Shown here: one piece after another, positions 23,397 to 28,472 of the stretch
How positions within the stretch are numbered: position 1 is the stretch's first letter
Layout: every line of letters begins with the position of its first letter
DNA from: an uncultured Alistipes sp.
Lineage (GTDB): Bacteria > Bacteroidota > Bacteroidia > Bacteroidales > Rikenellaceae
Direction of reading: 5' to 3'
NCBI GenBank assembly: GCA_900546065.1
Contig: URBK01000027.1
Location: 1-28,472, forward strand
DNA: 28,472 nucleotides
The notes under the pieces: model-generated
Database searches by the model: none
Seen by the model: the letters and a program-made list of their open reading frames with translations, nothing else
What the model was told of the DNA's origin: nothing
Translations under genes and position numbers: made by a program

Positions 23397-24704
23397 ATGT
23401 GTGAATTAACGACAAGTCAAAAACACATTATAACCGAACTGAATAATAGTCGAGGTGAATATAAACCTGCGTTTATGCAGATTCGTATTCATGATTCATA
23501 TGATGGAAATATAGATGAACTTGATATTCCAACATTAGGCACTATTGTTCATGAGTATATTCACTTTCTTCAAAATGTATCAACTCCGTGGGGACTATAT
23601 GATAGTATGGTTCGATATAATATAATGGCAGAAACATATGCTTTTGTAGAAAATGCAACATCTACTATCACACTCCCATTAGATATAGATTATTCTCCAG
23701 AACTGGCGAATAAAATAGCTATTGTGAAATGTGGAATGGGATATTGTCCACTTGCAGATACACGGAGAAATGATTTTAAGATAGATGTAAATGAACGTAT
23801 CTGTATTCATCGAAAATATAAACAATTGAATAATAGGATATTGCCTGTGATAACATTAGACATCTGTTTTACAGATGGTTCAAAACAAGCAATAACTTTG
23901 GGGGCTAATATTATCAAGGAGAGTATGGCTGCATTATATCAAATGCTAATTGATGAAACTGCAACTCATGAAAGATATGACCTCCCATATAATTTAGTTA
24001 AGATTATTGCAGAACAACATTTTTCAGCAATAGCGTCAGATAATATAAAATTGATAACAATTTGCTACATATCTTTATTTAGTCTTTCTCCTGCTGAAGT
24101 TTTAATCAATGAATTAGCATATGCGAATGAAAATCCGAATTTATCAGCAATAGAACTGTTTGAACAGTTCATAAATGAAGCTAAAATAAATATCAATGGT
24201 AAATCAATGTCAGTTTGTGACTTTTTTGATACTCTTATAGACGCATTCAAGCAAGTGTTTTCTAAAAGTGTCCAAGTAGAAATAGATTATATTGGAGAAG
24301 TTCTTGAACGAATACGTCCAGCCAAAGGTTTTGTTCCAATATTAACTTTGATTACTGATTACCAACCTCTATCTAAGGAACGAATCAAAACATTGATAGA
24401 TTTTTTAGGAATGCCTTATAGCTATACTGACAACGGAGATTTTAATCCACCACCATCGTCCTTAACAGATTCCAGTAAACTGTCTGACGATATGTTAGCT
24501 TTAATTGGACACAATGCTCTGTTCACATATTTAACGGGATTACATAAATGTGGTTATGTTTGTCCATTGCATTCATTTTGTGAAAAACAAAATTGTGATA
24601 AAGAGGAATGCTATGACGAACCTTGGAATGGGAAAATGTGTCCTATGACGATTATGGGGGATTTGATACATATTAAAGAGAAAGAAGTCAGAATTCAATT
24701 CTAA
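23397..24704 (+). CDS. Putative HEXXH zinc metalloprotein with C-terminal cysteine cluster, element cargo
   Basis: This 435-residue protein has no signal peptide. GTIVHEYIHFLQNVST places an HEXXH motif at 52-56. A candidate third zinc ligand is E175 in NIIKESMAALYQ, the layout of gluzincin-type proteases. The middle is helical. The last 60 residues hold six cysteines (C385, C389, C395, C400, C405, C415) that could bind a second metal. The gene is far more AT-rich than both the host and the element around it (low 30s percent GC by eye), has its own promoter, and meets traR at a shared terminator. This fits a recently acquired cargo gene. Catalytic activity and role, for example defence or host interaction, are unproven; I do not recognise the family. 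Confidence 0.7.
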   Translation: MCELTTSQKHIITELNNSRGEYKPAFMQIRIHDSYDGNIDELDIPTLGTIVHEYIHFLQNVSTPWGLYDSMVRYNIMAETYAFVENATSTITLPLDIDYSPELANKIAIVKCGMGYCPLADTRRNDFKIDVNERICIHRKYKQLNNRILPVITLDICFTDGSKQAITLGANIIKESMAALYQMLIDETATHERYDLPYNLVKIIAEQHFSAIASDNIKLITICYISLFSLSPAEVLINELAYANENPNLSAIELFEQFINEAKININGKSMSVCDFFDTLIDAFKQVFSKSVQVEIDYIGEVLERIRPAKGFVPILTLITDYQPLSKERIKTLIDFLGMPYSYTDNGDFNPPPSSLTDSSKLSDDMLALIGHNALFTYLTGLHKCGYVCPLHSFCEKQNCDKEECYDEPWNGKMCPMTIMGDLIHIKEKEVRIQF

Positions 24705-24713
24705 CAAAATGGG

Positions 24714-24751
24714 AAACTCCGATGAAGTTGTGGCTTCATCGGAGTTTCATT
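24714..24751. terminator. Bidirectional terminator between cargo gene and tra operon
   Basis: AAACTCCGATGAAG (24714-24727) pairs perfectly with CTTCATCGGAGTTT (24734-24747) around a 6-base loop, with flanking A and T residues. It serves the convergent cargo and lysozyme genes. Confidence 0.9.
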
Positions 24752-24769
24752 TGTCAGACATTTGCCATG

Positions 24770-25297
24770 TTACGGAATGTACAGCAGCGCAAACTCCGCC
24801 TTTCTCCGTTTGAGCAGCATGGCGTGCCGTTTACCCTTGTAGTTGCAGAAAGCGATATACTCCCGGTAAATGTTCCTGTCGCCCGCCTCCAATTTTCGGA
24901 TCAGCGTGCTTTTAGGTATCTTTCCGCTCCCCAAAAGCCGGTATGGACCGACATTGTAGGCGAGTGTGGCAAGGAGCAGACTGTCACGCCCGAACTTGCG
25001 GAATATGGCGCAGAACTTACGCAAGTCTTTCCGCAGGAGTGCGTCCGCCTGTCGTTTCGTCATGGTGCGTGCCGAATAGCTTTCGCCCGACTGCACACGG
25101 TGACCCCAGCCCACGTATGGGTGGTGTTTCTCCGAGTGCCAGCCCTCAAAGTAGCGGGTACACAAAAATGCTCGTTCCATAAGCGGCAGGCGGTAAATTG
25201 CCGCCTGCCCGTCCGTTTCCTCTTGGCGGCTGATCTGTGCGGACACAGAACAGACCGCCATAAGTGAACAGAGGATAGCCATGAATACACGCATCAT
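24770..25297 (-). CDS. Exported T4-type lysozyme of the tra operon (TraR-like)
   Basis: This 175-residue protein has a signal peptide (MMRVFMAILCSLMAVCSVSAQ). Its mature part looks like a phage-type (GH24) lysozyme: E51 in RYFEGWHSEKHHPYVGWGH is the probable general acid, GWGH at 63-66 follows, and RQADALLRKDL and LATLAYNVG are typical. It probably opens peptidoglycan for the transfer channel. The start overlaps the traQ stop (ATGATG). It is the last tra-operon gene before the shared terminator. Confidence 0.88.
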   Translation of the reverse strand: MMRVFMAILCSLMAVCSVSAQISRQEETDGQAAIYRLPLMERAFLCTRYFEGWHSEKHHPYVGWGHRVQSGESYSARTMTKRQADALLRKDLRKFCAIFRKFGRDSLLLATLAYNVGPYRLLGSGKIPKSTLIRKLEAGDRNIYREYIAFCNYKGKRHAMLLKRRKAEFALLYIP

Positions 25298-25800
25298 CTT
25301 GGCAGAGGTTTGAAATTGCCGATGGGGATAACGGAAACAATCCCGTCGTCCTTCACGCTGCGGTTGTTGAAGTCAAATTCCAGCTCGTATGAGTTGTTGA
25401 AGTTGTCCTCCACCACTACGATGAAGTTGTGCGCTTCGTCGCCCTCCGCCGTGTAATACAGCCGGAACTTCTCGTTTTCAAGCAGGTAGCGGTCGTTGGG
25501 CAGGAACGTGATGCCGCCCGCCATTTTCAGCGTGCCTTCCCCCTCGAACTGGAAATAACGAATGGTATAGAGGGTGTTGGCGAAGTCGCCCGTTTTTTTC
25601 AGCTCACAGCGGATTTCCACCGTCTGCCCACTCGTCACCTTGTTGGGTACTGGCATGGTTTCCACCGTGAAGGGATAGGATTGCTGGATGTCCATATCGT
25701 CGTCACACGATACGGCGGTGAGCGACACGGCGGCGAAAAGGCAGAGTGCCAACGCCTTGAAGATTGGTGTTCTCTTGTTCTTGTTGTTCAGTATGTTCAT
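25294..25800 (-). CDS. traQ: Conjugative transposon protein TraQ (DUF3872)
   Basis: This 168-residue lipoprotein has a long basic N-terminus, a hydrophobic segment and the lipobox TAVSC (Cys32), so it is exported and lipid-anchored. The mature domain (IQQSYPFTVETMPVPNKVT to SYELEFDFNNRSVKDDG) matches the DUF3872/TraQ family of CTnDOT-type transfer operons, a small component of the mating apparatus. It lies 18 bases downstream of traP and overlaps the lysozyme gene by four bases. Confidence 0.9.
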   Translation of the reverse strand: MNILNNKNKRTPIFKALALCLFAAVSLTAVSCDDDMDIQQSYPFTVETMPVPNKVTSGQTVEIRCELKKTGDFANTLYTIRYFQFEGEGTLKMAGGITFLPNDRYLLENEKFRLYYTAEGDEAHNFIVVVEDNFNNSYELEFDFNNRSVKDDGIVSVIPIGNFKPLPR

Positions 25801-25818
25801 TGTCCTTTGATTTTTAAG

Positions 25819-26697
25819 TTATTGTTCTTTTTTCGTTGTCAGTTGCAGATACTCGTTCAAGTCCTTGCAACCATCATAGAGGGCGGAACGGTCGCAGACA
25901 CGTTCCTCGTAGTGTCCTTTCAGCATTTCCAACGTGCGCCGTCCGGCTTCGTCACGGTCGAGGTAACAGTCTATGCGCCCGTAACCGTCCAGATACCTCA
26001 TAGCCTTTTCCACGTTGGAAATGGAGTTCAGCACAAGGCAATCACCCGTTTCCAATCCGAGCGTGGCAGCGGAAAGAAAGTCCATGAATCCTTCAAATAC
26101 GCTACATACGTCAGCCGGAGAGCCTTCCGCCTTGACCAGCGACACATCCTTCGGAGGCACACATCCTTTGAAGAAGCGGCTGCGGATTTCATAGCCACCC
26201 GCCACATTCGGAAAACCGACGGCGAAATACCGCTTGCCACGCGCACCGTAATTCAGTCGGCAGCAATACCGGGATGCAATGCCGTAAGGAATACCCCGTT
26301 CCGCCAGATAGTCCGTCAGTGGAGAACGAAACAGCGGGGTGGCTTCCACTCCTTCAAAGGCAGGTTCTGACGGTTTAGGCAGGAAAGTCGGTTTACTCAT
26401 TTCGGGAACAGGCATAGGCATATTGGCGGTTTCCGCTATGAACTTCACTTGTTCCATGAAGTCGTTGCTTCCGATAAACTCCCCGGCAAGCGTGAAGATG
26501 TCGCCGCCCTTGCCCGTACCGAAGTCGTACCAGAGCTGTTTCGCCACGTTCACACGGAAAGAGGGCGTGCGCTCATTGCGGTATGGCGCACGATACCACA
26601 ATTCGTTGCCGCTTCTTCGTACAGGCTCATGTCCCAGCCGTGCGAGGAAGTCCGCAAGGGGTATATGCCTCATGGCATCGATTTCCGTCCGTTCCAT
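25819..26697 (-). CDS. traP: Conjugative transposon TraP, DNA primase-like
   Basis: Starting at the ATG at 26697 (MERTEIDAMRHIPLADFLAR), the protein has 292 residues; the open frame up to 26778 lies within traO. The N-terminal region has the CHC2 primase pattern around LWYRAPYRNERTPSFRVN and GGDIFTLAGEFIG, but the zinc-binding Cys and His of canonical DnaG (CPFH) are replaced by A-P-Y-R. The C-terminal Toprim domain shows E in VFEGFMDFL and the DxD-like CYLDRDEAGRR. It may prime transferred single strands. It starts 8 bases after the traO stop. Confidence 0.88.
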   Translation of the reverse strand: MERTEIDAMRHIPLADFLARLGHEPVRRSGNELWYRAPYRNERTPSFRVNVAKQLWYDFGTGKGGDIFTLAGEFIGSNDFMEQVKFIAETANMPMPVPEMSKPTFLPKPSEPAFEGVEATPLFRSPLTDYLAERGIPYGIASRYCCRLNYGARGKRYFAVGFPNVAGGYEIRSRFFKGCVPPKDVSLVKAEGSPADVCSVFEGFMDFLSAATLGLETGDCLVLNSISNVEKAMRYLDGYGRIDCYLDRDEAGRRTLEMLKGHYEERVCDRSALYDGCKDLNEYLQLTTKKEQ

Positions 26698-26705
26698 GCG
26701 GTGCG

Positions 26706-27281
26706 TCAGTTTATGATGAACTTCACGCCCACGCCCCACTGCGTATGAAACTTCCTCGTGTCGCCACCCCACAGGCAACGCTCCCGGAGGTTGGCGAGCA
26801 GAGCGATACGGTCTGCCACGTAAAACTCCACATCGAGCGTCAGTGCACCGCCGTAGATAAAGGAGTCCCGGTCATGGAGCGTGGAGCCGTCATGCAACAC
26901 CTTTTCGCCCCAGTTCACCGATTCATATCCGGCAAGAGCCGAAGCCCCTGCATAGACGAACACGATTTTACGGGCATCGGAGAGTATCTTGAAGTAGTAT
27001 CCCCCCTCCGCCGTGAACTGCGCCACGGGTATCTTCCCGTCCTTGTAAGGGTTGTTCTTCAACAGGTACTCGCCGCCGAACACCCATTTATTCCCCTTTT
27101 TCGTGTAGGTGGAAAGAGCCGCCCCGAAGCTGTGCCCGCCGTCGTTGCCGCCGGGATTGAAACCGTCCGCCATGTTCGCCCTGACCTCGATGCCCTGCAT
27201 CTTCGGCAGGCATCGCTGGGCGTGCGCCTGCCCCGTGAACAGGGCAAGCGACGCGATGACTATTGCGATGTACTTTCTCAT
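26706..27281 (-). CDS. traO: Conjugative transposon protein TraO
   Basis: This 191-residue protein has a signal peptide (MRKYIAIVIASLALFTGQAHAQ) and an amphipathic-strand-rich mature part (FGAALSTYTKKGNKWVFGGEYLLK, LTLDVEFYVADRIALLANLRE, GVGVKFIIN) that suggests an outer-membrane barrel. It matches the TraO family of Bacteroides conjugative transposons, part of the mating-pore assembly. It starts 2 bases beyond the traN stop, so the two are translated together. Confidence 0.92.
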   Translation of the reverse strand: MRKYIAIVIASLALFTGQAHAQRCLPKMQGIEVRANMADGFNPGGNDGGHSFGAALSTYTKKGNKWVFGGEYLLKNNPYKDGKIPVAQFTAEGGYYFKILSDARKIVFVYAGASALAGYESVNWGEKVLHDGSTLHDRDSFIYGGALTLDVEFYVADRIALLANLRERCLWGGDTRKFHTQWGVGVKFIIN

Positions 27282-27283
27282 GG

Positions 27284-28270
27284 TCAGCGCACTTGAAGTT
27301 CGTTGATGGTATTGGCACGTACCAAGTCCTCGTTCTCAATCACGAAAGACTGGTGGCGACCTCCGTTCTTCTCGTTGAGTTCCACCACGAGGCATTTGTC
27401 GTCGGGAATGGTGAACTTCGCCATCGTGAATACCGTGCGCTCGCTCTTCTTTCCCGGCACGAGTGTGGCGTAATTCTGCGCACGGAGCGGCAGGATGATC
27501 TGCTCCTGCACGGCGGTACGCTTCGCCACCTTCTTGTCCACGATTTTCCATGTGATGTAGTCCACATCGAAAGGCACGTTGCTCTGGTTCTTTATCTCCG
27601 TGTGGAAATAAAGCAAGCCGTTGTGCGTGTAGATGCCTTTCAACAGGTATTGGATGCCGAAACGCTTGCAGCCGATATGCTTCACCTCGCGCTTGTTCTG
27701 TTTGTGGATGGACTTCATGATAAGGCGCACCAGCATCGGGCTTTCGCTGCCCAGCTCCTTCAGGTATATTTCCTGCGCATTGTTCGGGCGGTTCACTGCC
27801 TCGCCGTCATGGATGAAGTCGCACATCTCCACGTTGAGCAGCAGCGGTTCGGCGGCGTACTTCACGTTGAAGGTATAGAAACTCCCGTCCTCCGTTATCA
27901 CGGACATATTGGTTTCGTTCGGGAAGTTCCTCACGGTCGCTTTCACGCGGATGACGTTCTCCGCTCCGTCGGCTTTACCCGCAATCAGGTCGGGCGAGCC
28001 TAAATCGACGTAGCGCACCTCCGAGGGGAAAATGACGTGGACGGTCTTGTCGTAGGTCACTTCCAAGCCGTGCGGGGGAACCATGCGGTCGAAGGTCAGC
28101 TTCTTTGTCAGCCCGTGATACAGATCGCCGTCCGCCTCCTTCTGCGGATAGACCTCCTTTGTCAAGGTCGGTTGTTCACTTCCGTTGTCCGTTACAACGG
28201 TTACGTTCTCCTGCGCGTTGGCAGTTGCGATGCCCATAGCGAGGACAAGCATGATGATTACTTTTTTCAT
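27284..28270 (-). CDS. traN: Conjugative transposon protein TraN (DUF4138)
   Basis: This 328-residue exported protein has a signal peptide (MKKVIIMLVLAMGIATANAQ). The family-specific core includes LTFDRMVPPHGLEV, VHVIFPSEVRYVDLGSPDLIAGKADGAENVIRVKA and a C-terminal beta domain with LLYFHTEIKNQSNVPFDVDYITWKI. TraN is a VirB9-like outer component of the Bacteroidetes type IV secretion system. It is 68 bases downstream of traM and adjacent to traO. Confidence 0.94.
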   Translation of the reverse strand: MKKVIIMLVLAMGIATANAQENVTVVTDNGSEQPTLTKEVYPQKEADGDLYHGLTKKLTFDRMVPPHGLEVTYDKTVHVIFPSEVRYVDLGSPDLIAGKADGAENVIRVKATVRNFPNETNMSVITEDGSFYTFNVKYAAEPLLLNVEMCDFIHDGEAVNRPNNAQEIYLKELGSESPMLVRLIMKSIHKQNKREVKHIGCKRFGIQYLLKGIYTHNGLLYFHTEIKNQSNVPFDVDYITWKIVDKKVAKRTAVQEQIILPLRAQNYATLVPGKKSERTVFTMAKFTIPDDKCLVVELNEKNGGRHQSFVIENEDLVRANTINELQVR

Positions 28271-28338
28271 TCTACTTTGGATTTTAGTGGTAAATAAAAA
28301 TTTGGTTGTTGTTTTTTAGTCGTTGATTGTTATTGTTT

Positions 28339-28472
28339 TCAATCTCTGTCCTGATATAGCATGACCTTGTATCCGGATTTCAGATGCACCTTGACGGTAC
28401 GCATCTTCTTGGCGATATACTGGCTCGTGCCTTGTATCAGCCCCTTGCCCAAGTCGGAGGCGAGCTGCGCCC
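28339..28472 (-). CDS. traM: Conjugative transposon protein TraM (3' end only)
   Basis: The last 43 or so codons are in the window; the 5' part lies beyond it. The readable C-terminus (LASDLGKGLIQGTSQYIAKK then MRTVKVHLKSGYKVMLYQDR) fits the end of TraM, the VirB10-like component. Its position directly before traN matches the CTnDOT tra order. Confidence 0.85.
   Translation of the reverse strand, partial: AQLASDLGKGLIQGTSQYIAKKMRTVKVHLKSGYKVMLYQDRD

Overview
The window is Bacteroidetes DNA, most likely order Bacteroidales. Four things suggest this: promoters of the TTTG-N19-21-TAnnTTTG type, few Shine-Dalgarno sequences, fimbrillin and DUF4465 lipoproteins, and a CTnDOT-type tra operon. The high GC of the chromosomal part (about 60% by eye) fits an Alistipes-like member of the Rikenellaceae; the genus is inference.

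Positions 1-18560 are chromosome. First comes replication and translation housekeeping: the 5' part of dnaB, a priA-comF pair, a YhcC-type radical SAM gene, a YitT-type membrane protein, pth and rplY. An exported Asp/Glu-racemase-like protein, an outer-membrane barrel protein, galE and a DUF4836-like exported protein follow. Next are two neighbouring minus-strand units, each headed by its own cobalamin riboswitch and strong promoter. One makes a DUF4465 lipoprotein. The other makes a 42-residue mini-protein and a lipoprotein that fuses a fimbrillin-like domain to DUF4465. No TonB receptor or cobalamin biosynthesis gene lies between or beside them, so this looks like an orphan vitamin-B12-responsive surface module. 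A NatA/NatB-like ABC exporter closes the chromosomal part.

Positions 18591-28472 are one end of an integrative and conjugative element of the CTnDOT family. The probable host junction is a GTANNTTTGC site at 18591-18600, just past the terminator of the ABC operon. The end carries repeats of GTTACG, a terminator, an 85-base palindrome and two tiny overlapping minus-strand ORFs. A plus-strand block of small conserved element genes follows, including pcfK-like, pcfJ-like and DUF3873 genes (19604-23239). Next is a single AT-rich cargo gene for a predicted HEXXH metalloprotein (23397-24704). On the minus strand, the end of the transfer operon runs traM (partial), traN, traO, traP, traQ and a lysozyme gene, and it meets the cargo gene at a shared terminator.

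The best candidates for undescribed biology are the paired B12-riboswitch/DUF4465 units, especially the fimbrillin-DUF4465 fusion with its mini-protein, and the orphan HEXXH/cysteine-cluster cargo gene of the element.
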